Of a DNA stretch of 64,000 nucleotides, positions 54,792 to 64,000 are shown piece by piece. Made by a program: the position numbers and the translations under genes. Source of the stretch: Nereocystis luetkeana (taxonomy: Eukaryota > Sar > Phaeophyceae > Laminariales > Laminariaceae); NCBI GenBank assembly GCA_031213475.1, contig JARUPZ010000013.1, positions 8,872,294-8,936,293 on the forward strand, given 5' to 3'. Below the pieces are notes generated by a model. The model made no database searches, was not told the origin of the DNA, and saw only the letters and a program-made list of their open reading frames with translations. How positions within the stretch are numbered: position 1 is the first letter of the stretch; each line of letters opens with the position of its first letter.

Positions 54792-55345
54792 GTGACCCAC
54801 ACATGATCGACTTCCGAGGCCAAAAGTTCGACTTGGTCGGCGAAGATAATGGGTGGTACACTGTCATCTCGGACCTTACTCGCACGCACCTCAACATGCG
54901 CGTTACGTCCCCAGTCCCTTCAGTTCCTGAGATTACCTACATAACCGCAATTTCCAGGATCACCAACGACACCGACGGCCTGGAGCACACCATTGTCATC
55001 CATGCTGCCAACCCGCAAAGGCTGGAGAGCTCCTGCCCCGTTGGTACGTTCCCCTGCCTCGCCGATGGGGCCCTCAAGGTGGTTGTTGACGGGGAAGAGG
55101 TTCTTCTTGCACCCGGCGACGTCACAGTAGCCCCAGGTGTTGCCATTGCCGCCGTTTACCTTCCCGGGGCGTGCCGGACGTTTGGGTTCGAGAAGTATTG
55201 GGAGCGGAAGAAGCGCGAACTCCTCGACATGTCCCGTCGCCAGCTCGTTTCGATGAACACTATGCAGGCATCTCTGACCTCACGATGACCAAGAAAGCCG
55301 AGTGTGCTGAGTACGTGGCTAGCGTGACGGCCGTTGGGGGCGCTG
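54792..55345 (+). pseudogene. GDPH / von Willebrand D-like domain exon with a frameshift
   Basis: It starts after AG (54790-54791) with G-D-P-H-M-I-D-F-R-G-Q-K-F-D-L, the signature opening of VWD-like and plant root-cap/LEA-like extracellular domains, followed by G-W-Y-T-V-I-S-D and L-N-M-R-V. Later segments, L-A-P-G-D-V-T-V-A-P-G-V and L-P-G-A-C-R-T-F-G-F-E-K-Y-W-E-R-K-K, look conserved. That frame stops at 55288, but E-H-Y-A-G-I-S-D-L and A-E-C-A-E-Y-V-A-S-V-T continue in a second frame, so an indel lies near 55240-55255. The second frame reaches a GTATGT donor at 55346. It may be a pseudogene, a sequencing error, or an alternative end. Role: extracellular matrix or cell-wall protein, by inference. 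Confidence 0.65.
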
Positions 55346-55399
55346 GTATGTTCGCCAAATAGTCTGAGCACGCCTCTTTCCAGATACTGACTCCTTCAG

Positions 55400-55630
55400 C
55401 GACAGTTCGTTTGAGCCATGGCAGGCTGCATCAGCTCCCCATGCGTGATCCCACCGACCACTTCGACCTTCCGGACCACCTGAAATGGCAAATGAATATG
55501 GCCCTCGAACACAGCGTCATGAACCTCGATGCCACCGGTATACTGGGCGAGACTATGGTGCCTACTGTCGACGCGAACGGGGTCTCTATCATGCAGGGTA
55601 TGGACGCCATTCGAGGGACGCAAGAAGACT
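55400..55630 (+). CDS. Second part of the VWD/root-cap-like domain
   Basis: This exon lies between TTCAG (ending 55399) and GTAAGT (from 55631). It enters in the phase left by the previous exon through a short 54-bp intron, and leaves in phase 1. It contains D-H-F-D-L-P-D-H-L-K-W-Q-M, then T-G-I-L-G-E-T-M and G-T-Q-E-D. The T-G-x-L-G-x-T and E-D elements match the second half of root-cap/LEA-like domains, where a G-V-L-G-Q-T motif is followed by E-D-Y. The next exon could not be identified; the remaining 3' end is not seen. Confidence 0.6.
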
Positions 55631-58600
55631 GTAAGTGCGGCGAATGGGTGGTCAATTGCGAGAACATACAAACTTGGGTCACCTCCAAGAGCGATATACT
55701 AGTGGCATTCACGGTAGCTTCTCGTCGTACGAAGTGTGCAACCAAACACTAAAAATATGAACTGTTGACTTCCTGCCGTGTAGATATACTCTAGGAGGAG
55801 GTAATGGTTTCGAATGATGACCTTCATTCGGTAGGTGACAGCTTCAACGAAAGGGTAGTACCAGATATTCCCACGCACGATTCCCTCCAATCAAAACTGC
55901 TGAAGGAAACTGAGGTTATCATTTTCACATTAAGGGTTGCAGCGAACGTTAGAAATTTCCCCAGGACACCCGGCGTGCTGGATACACCGCAATATGTTCT
56001 CCCTGTAGATACACACCGCACACGCAAAAGTCCATGAGGGATTACATACTATATTATGGGTATCCACATCTAGATCCAATTACCACCCAAACATTACACC
56101 TCGCGCTAACAATGTTCTCCTACTTTCCCTCACCAACTCGGTCCCTCTCCGTGTCGACAAACAGGTCGAGTCGAAGGCACCTTCGAAACCGTCTTTTCGC
56201 AGGGCCAGCGCCGCTCGTAGACATTGAGTACCACGGGCGCGTCGACCTTATCGGCTGTTCTTGGCCTAGGACGGAAGCCTTGAACGGTCATTGATCGATT
56301 TGGGGTATCGACAAACACAAATATTCGGGTTTGTTTTCTTGTATTTTTTTCCCGCTCACATGACCTACCAAGACTGCAACTGGTGTGCAATCAGGCTGGA
56401 ACCGGCGTATCTGGGTGCTCGTGTCCGTTCCCGCTGGGCGTACTTACAACAGTGGATAGGTTCGCTGTTCATGGGTAGTGCGTGCTAGGCCCTCGAGGGA
56501 ATCCTGAGACGTTGCTATGAGCCTGGTCGTGTATAGAACGCTATCGCATGCGTGGCTGCTTTTCGCCTGCACTCACTCGTAGACACAGAGTTACATGACG
56601 AATATCAGAACATACACTCAACTGAGGAATGGGAATGCAATGAAATGAGGTAGGCTCAGCGCTGGGTGTCGGAACACATACATCAACACACGACTACTCT
56701 AGGGTTGAGGGATTATGCTTGTGTCAATCTATATTTTACTTCGGCGGGGCGTGTCTTTCGAGAACCAGCCATATATTGTTAGATGCAATCCCAATAGTGT
56801 CGTTACATTACCATGCATATTGATATACGGTTCACGAGGCTGTCGATTGGACCAAGCGCGCCCACTTCCTTGGTGTCGGGGTCTGGTCGTTGGCTTCACG
56901 CAGGTCATCGGAGGAGCCTATAACAGTTGAGGTACGAGAAAGTAATGTTGTGCCGTTGTCTCAGCGGGCAAGCGTAGACATCTCGGGTACTGTTCGTGGT
57001 ATCGGCGATATATATGAGTGGTGTGCTTAGTAAGGTACAGACTCGTCAGGTACCCGGAAACCAACCACAAATATATATGGGCCCCATTCGCCAATGCGTA
57101 CTTGAATTTACGGTGGTTGTAACCACAACGGGGGTCTTCGAGTGGGTGGTTCTCATCGTAGCGAATGAAAGGTGTAACGTTCAGTTTGAACCGGCCGGTT
57201 GGATAGCAAATGGTACTCCCTGCGCACCAGCCTCATCGGGTAAGCCGGACGCAAGTTGTATAGTCGTTGATGAGGATTGAAGATAGGGCGATTGCTGCTC
57301 TAGTGGGAGCGAGGGCTCCGGTATGGTGTGTGAGCGTGCCCTGAATTTCGACTCCCACGAAACAGCTGCTGCGTTTTATATTCCTTGGGACTGAGCAGGA
57401 TATATTTTTCAAGCTGGAGGGGCTTGCCGTTGTTCCTCGTACAGCTAGTATACAACATCACGTTTTTCTCGAAATAATGCCGGCGCCAGGAGGGAGGATT
57501 CTGGGAGTAGTTGGTTTGTATTTGCTGGAGGTACATATCCACGTTAAGATGTACCCCCATGTATTCGTAGAGATTACCGCATCGAAACATCGTTGTCGAC
57601 AACACCAAGCCGTCCACACGCACGGGCGGTAGTAGCCGGGTTGTTGTGTACGGGTTACCGTACGTACATTCATGTGGTCGGTTTGTTTATGGAAGCAAAG
57701 CAAAAATCCACGCCAGGAGGTTTTGCTGTAGTCTTCAAGTATATGATTTCGCATAGATATCAGCACTGTATACCATAATTCCGTGCTTGCGTACGGTCGA
57801 CACCAGGGCTTACATTAGGTGTTCCACATTTGCGCTCTTGCTGGACAAAAAGGGCCTGACTTGCGGGTCTAAGCAGCGGGCGCCGGATGGCGAGTTTAAC
57901 GCAGCTTCACACGAATTTAAGTTGCCCACAACATTTTTCGCGGCAAGAGAAAGCATGTTGCGCGTGTCTTTGTCACTTCAGACAAATACTTGGGACGCCT
58001 GAGTGAGTTCTCGCCGTAGGCGAAGAAACAGTTAACCGAACGATTTGAAGAGGTGTTCGGGCACATACCCCAACGCATGTCGTATTTTTTCATACCCGGC
58101 GGTCCCTTGGCGGGGTCCAGCACTCGGAGGGCCGGGGCAACATAAATCGGAGCCCTACTGCGCGTCCCGCTTCACAGTGTGAAGTCAAGAACATCCATAT
58201 TATGCCCGCGAATGTGATAACACCGAGCGTCCGTGTAAGACTACCAGCACACACATGAGAACGACGTCGATAATTTCTGGTATGCTGGGATATTGGCGGC
58301 GTCAATCATACCTGCAGCACACGCCTTGTATGTTACGGGTCAAGCGCCACGTCTGCAGCCTCTTAACGAGACTTGACTGCAATCTACTCGGATGGGCCCG
58401 TTTTGGCGTATACCAGGGTATCGATATGAAATATCAAATCCAGTTATTGCAATACACCGAGCATGCCCAACTGTAGTATACAAGGCTGCCTGGGGGGAAT
58501 TACGGGAGGTTGTGCGCTGCATCGGCCACACATCCGCCCTTGCGGAAAGGCGCTTATCTCCGAGTTTGGTCACATCACCTCCCTTCGATTGCTGAGGCCA

Positions 58601-60041
58601 TCTACGTTTTTGGACACTTGTATCCTTCGGGAACCCGCCGTAACGTTCTCCTCTGCCGATTGGACGGACGGGGACTGCCATGCCATACCGTAAGCGATCG
58701 ATTCGAAATAGGCGGTATGCCAACCAAACCGACGAGAGAACAACCGGCAGTTTCCGATAAGAACCCCCGTCCCCAGCACGCACACTCATGCGCCGCCTTT
58801 CTCACTACCGGGTGAACGGGACGCCCACTTAAGTTATGAGTTCGTTTAACGCTCACCGTGCGCCTTCTCTACGGATCCTCCCCGGTTGTGATCGCGAATA
58901 GGAGGCTACCGCCACGTTTATAAATGGAGCACGAAATCAGTTAACCCCGACAAACTCCAGCATTGCCAAACTTCCCTCGTGCAATCCAAAAGTGAATATA
59001 AGGAATCGAAGTACGCCCTCTTGCGCCACACCCTGCAAACCCGCCCCCATAAAGCCCCCTGCACCGTGGGAGATCCGTTCGATCCTCGAGGCGCCAACAC
59101 AAATGAATCGATTCCGCCGAACATCTGCACGCCCACCGCGACCCTCGCAGGCACGGCGCAGCTCTGACTCTCGAGCGCCGGGGAATAATCATGGTACAAG
59201 GGCGAGTGCTGCTGATAAAGAACAACCCTTCCCTCCCCCCGGCCCAAACTCCTGGCCCCGGCAGTGATCGCACAAAATAAAAACTAAATGAACTAACCGC
59301 CGTGAGGCATGCTTCTGCTTCCGCGAAACCAACAAAAACCACGCGGGGAGGCATACAACGACTTTCTCTGACGTCGGTCCTCCCCATGACAGAACAAGCC
59401 ATCACCTAAAGAAAAACATTAAACAAATGGGAAACCCCGACCAAAACGAAAGCGATAAACAAAAATAATGAGAACCCGTCACACGCAGAAACAAACACCA
59501 CGACATCCCCCTGCAGCATTTGGGTTAAGCTCAAAGTGTTTCAGTCCGGCCTGGTATCCACTCGAATGTCCTCACTGGAGTTCGGTGTCGAGACGTTGCG
59601 GTGGAACAGGGTGACAAAAAAGGGGTGCAAAATGGTCACGGGCGACTGCTGCCGAAGCCAAAACGGTACAAGGACATATTACAACAGTGCGAATGCGGTG
59701 CGAGCTGACATTGGCACGCATAGGCGACAACGAAGGGCCATCGTGGAGGCAAGGTAGTGTTGGCGGAGGGGGTGGCTCGAACGCAGTCTCGATCCTCCTG
59801 TCGGCAACTTTAGGCAGACCATGGCGGCCCGCATGACAAGGTTCACGTGGATCCGTACAGGGATATGTTTCGGTCGTGGGCCGCTTCGGCGGCTGCCCTG
59901 TGTATCCGCCCGTGATATTTGTTTCGATAAATAGTTCAATATTGGTAATACCAAAAACGGTTCTCCCGGAGGCACTTTAGTTTACGACGCGAACCGGGGA
60001 GAACGTTAGCGCAATACCCTCCCGGAGGTGGGGGCATATTA
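55631..60041. other. Unassigned region downstream of the VWD-like gene
   Basis: No domain is recognisable. A frame at about 57110-57240 ends with C-N-V-Q-F-E-P-A-G-W and G-T-P-C-A-P before GTAAGC and might be an isolated Cys-containing exon. Other frames of up to 154 codons (minus 58941-59405) lack support. Confidence 0.35.
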
Positions 60042-60110
60042 GACTGAAGTGCCCCCGACAGTGAGGCTGAAGTACCCCCAACAGTGAAGCCGAAGTGCCC
60101 CCAGCAGTGA
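60042..60110 (+). repeat. Minisatellite, three 23-bp units
   Basis: Three copies of GCTGAAGTGCCCCCGACAGT-GA with a few substitutions, in tandem. Confidence 0.85.
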
Positions 60111-61068
60111 GGAACATGATGCTGTGCGCGATGGCTGAAACCGTGAGATAGTACGCCTGCTTCAAGGTTCCCTAACTCGTGCGCTGGCGTGGTGCGTGCA
60201 TTGGTCCCAACGTTGTGATCGATCTTTACCCGACATAGTCGACAGGTTCTCACAATATATCCATGACCTCTGAAAGCTATTTTGGGGTGAATATTCAGCT
60301 AAAAAAAAGCGCTCCCTAAATAATTAAGTATAGAAATACTCGAGAGTGACTAAGGCGGAAACCGATGAAGGTGAAACACTGCTTAGGACCTCATGAGTAA
60401 TTAAGGAGCCAGTCCAGCCCGTTTTGGTTGTTGCTAGGGATACGCAGTGCCCCTGGCGGCCGAATAGACAATAAAATGCCAATAGTCTCCTATTTCAAAG
60501 TAGGCCGGAGTCATACACGAGTTCAGAAAAGATCACCAGTATTTACACGTCGAAGACGTCTCCACATTGGGTAGTCAGCGAGCATCGGACCATCTTCTGC
60601 ATCCCCCGTGGCACCGAATGACGTACGGCCTTAGTTGTATCTATAATAGTATAGTCTCCTACGGAGGCCACTATCGAACGTCTTAGCATGTTCTATTTGG
60701 TAGGGTTTCAGAACTACTGTAGCTTACGGTGCCCCATCAATGCTTTCAAAACGATATCGGTGAAGACATATACACCGACGAATATCCGCGGAAGAACGAC
60801 TGCCGGCGGAGACAATAGATTCACCGCGACCACAAATGGCGTGCCCAGTTATCATGTAAGTTTGACACTCACGGTCGTGGTCATGAAACCCGGTATTATG
60901 CTTCGGATTTCAGCGGGAACTTGAAAATATGGCGCGTGCTACCCGAGGTGGCAAATTGCTCAAATTTCAGAGTCGGCTAGCTCTTGAAGTCCACGGCCGA
61001 CTTAGCGAAAAGGTGAGGCACATCTGGTGTGCCCAGTAAAACCAAACGCAACTATTATTATTTAGAAA
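60111..61068. other. Unassigned, one possible exon
   Basis: The frame 60727-60860 ends T-T-A-G-G-D-N-R-F-T-A-T-T-N-G-V-P-S before GTAAGT, which looks like an Ig-like or filamin-type strand. The evidence is too thin to call a gene. Confidence 0.3.
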
Positions 61069-61158
61069 AAGGACCAAATACTGCTGTTAATAGCAACAAT
61101 TGGAAATAATTTTAGATTTCGTGTGTACCGTAGGTCGTTCTTACTATGGTCCCCCCAA
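61069..61158. mobile_element. Family A MITE, copy 4 (decayed left end)
   Basis: AGGACCAAATACTGCT on the left and CCGTAGGTCGTTCTTACTAT-GGTCCCCCC on the right. The outermost left TIR bases are missing or mutated. Confidence 0.65.
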
Positions 61159-63359
61159 ATTGCAATCTATCGCATATTCTAGGAAACCTACGCACCGGGT
61201 TCATCGATATTACATACGAATCTCCTCGCGCTAAACGTCAGTCAGTGGCCATATGTTCGGGTGCGATAATGTAACCCCAGCCGCAAGACTACCTTAGTCT
61301 CTCCCAGACTATGGAGGGGCACTAAGTTAACATTTCTTCCACGAGAGTTGTTAACAAACTCATCACGGGGACATTTGTTTTTACTCTCGATACATCGAGA
61401 CGCCGGCAGGCCTCTCCAGAATATCTTATTACGCTATGTCTGTTGTTATTGATTGTTTTTGAGAATAGTGGCTTCCAGATTATTCATAAGCCCTACCGGC
61501 CGCGAATTTTAATCTCAGATTCATTGTGGAGGGTTCAGGCCCGGGTGGGATCAGGTGGGCATGGAGCCAAGGCTGTATGCGTCAGCCGGGCGTTTAGAGG
61601 CAGTGGTTCGGTTCTGTCGTTTCAGTACCAACAACTGTTGCAGACTTCCGCCGTATGCAAACATTGTCATAGAGGCCACACGCGTAGACGGCTGACGCAA
61701 ACCATAAATCAAGGACAGGCAACAGACGAAACACCAAACACACCAGAAGACGTTCTGCCTGTTCAGAGCTTACAAGAGAGAATTACATCAAATGAGGTTT
61801 CAAGCACAGAGTCTAGACTTGGTTGAAGAAATAACCTGAAAAACGAGGACATGAGGCCATGGCGGTGGTCGAGGGGTGGGTACAACAGACAAAAGTACAG
61901 TATGTCAAACATAAACATCATCAAGTGTCGTAGGGCCGTCGGAACTAAAACGTGGAAGCTACTAGCATTGCTCGGACGCAATGATACTTAAAATAGCGCG
62001 AGGACTGACAGCAGTATCGTCCCCCTACAGATAGTGGCTGCGTGGCGAGACGCGGATTGCGGCATGGTAGTCGTAAACTCGGGACCGCACTACCCAAGCT
62101 GCGTCAAGGTTTACGCTTAAGCCATTCTACAATATGGTTAAACTAGCAAAACTCCGTTGATGGAAACTGCTTAGAGAGAACTGTCCAAGCCGAGACGATA
62201 GCTCTCGATATCTACCAGTTGTAATGTGCGAAGTCCGAAAAAGCCGACTAACCATCCTGATCTGCGGGTTTTGTGCCTGGCGTTGTTTAATGGCTCGGGT
62301 GCGCCTGGTGTACAGGTAGCGTTTTTTTATTCGATCGAATCTAGTGTGAAACAGCGGGCGAGACAAATTTATCACAGTGTGGGATAACGCCTGTAAGATA
62401 CATCATGGCGGACTCCACACGCGATTGATTATTAAAAGCTGCACAACCCTATCCTCACCAATCGGCAATGATAAATGTTACACCGTGCGGCTCCGGTATA
62501 GCGTGCTTCAACCTCTGTGTCAGACATTCTGACCTCGAGCTGGATACTTCGTCGCACAAAAGACACACCCGCTTTCTAGCGATGTCGTCAAACAAGTACT
62601 GTACATAGCAGACATTATTTTCTCTTCTAGACGTCCTCGTGGCAAATTTCTGGAAACATTAATATGGTAAATGGACAAGACGACACACGGAGGAAAAAGC
62701 TGCGAAGCCAGTATATATATGGGCAACCTACTGAACTACTTACATTGTACAGTCGCCAAAAAAACGAAATAGAACGATGTATGGTTATAAAGCAGTAGAC
62801 GGGCAGAAGGTACTTGCCCGCTCTCTAGAAAGGCAGCATATACAGAACAACAAAAGCGTTTTGTATCTACTGTTGGGAATTTCTCGTGATACTTGACCAC
62901 GAAGTCGGGGACGGCACAAGAGAGGTCCCAGCCGTTTTGGACGGCCACCAGTTGCCCCCTAGAAAAATGTCCGACCCGTTTGTCACGTACCGGTGTATTG
63001 AGAAGTTTCGAGTCCAAATGCGAAGAAGAGCTGAGAGGGGATGCACACACTACAGTATACCGCTCTTATAATGATGGTACTCGTAGGATTTTCTATCAGG
63101 TATCCAAAACACACATGAGCCCTCCTGCTTCGAAGTGGCAGGAGCTCCGCATACGGGAAAAAAGCATAGAGGTAGAAATGACAATCAGCATCGCATACGA
63201 CCGCTGCGCGCTGCTCAGAGTGGCAGTCATTGGTTAACAGTGGTTCACGACGGGCGGAAACGGAACGGAACACAGGACGAGTGAGCATGCCTCTTCGTCC
63301 GGCGTTTTCCGTATGGGTTCATTGATATAAATGTACCAGGTATATATAGAACTACATAC
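61159..63359. other. Unassigned region
   Basis: No repeat, exon or domain is recognised. Overlapping frames on both strands at 62740-63240 (104 and 114 codons) have no family. TACCAGGTA is at 63334, just before the dispersed repeat. Confidence 0.35.
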
Positions 63360-63990
63360 TTAGATCACAACCCCTGAGCGTGCTCGGTTGGTGCATCCCT
63401 GGCCTCTCAAAGCTCCCACTTCCAAACCGCCTCCATTCATTACTTGCCGGACCTTTCCAGCAGTTATTTGTTTTCTCGGCCATTTCTTCCTTTTTTCTTC
63501 TTTCGTTTCGTGTGCATGCGTGTTCTCCGAGCACGGCATCGCGGGCGGACCCGGCACCGTCGCGGGTGTCAGCGGGTACTGGCGGGTAGAGGGGGGGTTA
63601 CAAGGAGCGCGGTCGCCGCTTTCGTGTCTAGGCGTCGCGTGTGCCGCGAGACACGAGGGATGCATGAACGGGCTTTGTCTGGCTTCGATTCATGATTATT
63701 GGTAGAGTATGTACGAGTTTATAAAGTTCGTTCAGGAGGGCAAGATACTATTCAAGCGGTGCTTATTTTTGCGACCACGCTGAAATTGAAAGAAGGAGGT
63801 GTGCAGTTTGAACACCAACGTTATCGAGCCGGCGAACGACGGCCACGGTGGGCACCGGGCTTCACGCGAGGCGGGCGACGGGGCTGATTGTGGCAGATAG
63901 TGATAAAAGCTTTACCCGGACCGAATCGGTAGCGAGGTGGTCGCGAGAGGGGCGTGCGGCGTACGAGGGTGACAGAGAAGCTCTTCTGTG
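63360..63990 (+). repeat. Dispersed 650-bp repeat, copy 2 (may continue past the window)
   Basis: It is collinear with 27606-28265 over its whole length, from ACTTAGATC and GTGCTCGGT to GACAGAGAAGCTCT. The right end may lie beyond the window. Confidence 0.8.
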
Positions 63991-64000
63991 CGGTTTTTTA

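Noticed and set aside
57110..57240. Possible Cys-containing exon before GTAAGC
   Set aside because: Two cysteines in a short frame are not enough to claim an EGF-like module.
60727..60860. Possible Ig-like or filamin-type exon before GTAAGT
   Set aside because: The likeness rests on a single strand-like segment; no partner exon was found.
1..64000. CRISPR arrays, rRNA or tRNA genes
   Set aside because: No regular repeat-spacer pattern, no rRNA core sequence and no complete tRNA cloverleaf was seen; the DNA is eukaryotic in style.

Overview
The window looks like nuclear DNA of a stramenopile, most probably a brown alga. The reasons are: leucine-rich-repeat (LRR) units of the N-x-L-T-T-x-x-A-G-x-F-D-x-L type, each in its own 72-nt exon with large introns; interstitial TTAGGG repeats; Ty1/copia elements; and a high load of small inverted-repeat elements. 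There are no operons, no rRNA, and I found no convincing tRNA. The assignment is inference from gene style, not from a marker gene.

Layout. 1-0.9 kb: an inverted-repeat element. 0.93-8.6 kb: a short terminal-inverted-repeat element (family B) split by a complete Ty1/copia retrotransposon on the minus strand, with 724-bp LTRs that I read as identical, an ATCGA target duplication and an unbroken 1537-aa Gag-Pol frame. 8.7-10.7 kb: a foldback element with long arms full of GTGGATCAC repeats and a small MITE (family A) nested inside. 10.7-17.7 kb: gene-poor, with a minisatellite interrupted by an 863-bp TIR element carrying a Ser-rich ORF, then a telomere-like tract. 17.7-24.3 kb: a second Ty1/copia element on the plus strand, with 266-bp LTRs (two differences), a GGTTG duplication and a reading frame broken by one stop and one frameshift. 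24.5-36.7 kb: an LRR locus on the plus strand, with seven splice-intact LRR exons, two decayed ones, an LRR-end exon and an EGF-like exon. 40.8-49.7 kb: LRR exons on the minus strand, two intact and two with damaged splice sites. Between them lie a (TAG)n tract of about 460 bp and a decayed non-LTR retrotransposon. 53.4-53.9 kb: two adjacent family B elements. 54.3-55.6 kb: a Cys-rich EGF-like exon joined in compatible phase to a GDPH (von Willebrand D-like) exon and a further exon, with one frameshift. 55.6-64 kb: mostly unrecognised sequence with a family A relic and the second copy of a 650-bp dispersed repeat whose first copy is at 27.6 kb.

The host-gene content that can be supported is therefore extracellular-recognition modules (LRR, EGF-like, VWD-like) encoded by phase-symmetric exons, in a repeat-rich setting. 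This is the arrangement expected for exon shuffling of candidate receptors. In brown algae, LRR-ROCO and related genes are known to carry one repeat per exon. I see no ROC/COR GTPase, NB-ARC or kinase domain here, so the identity of the full proteins remains open. Intron-exon structures were read by eye from AG/GT borders and phase; no transcript evidence was available.
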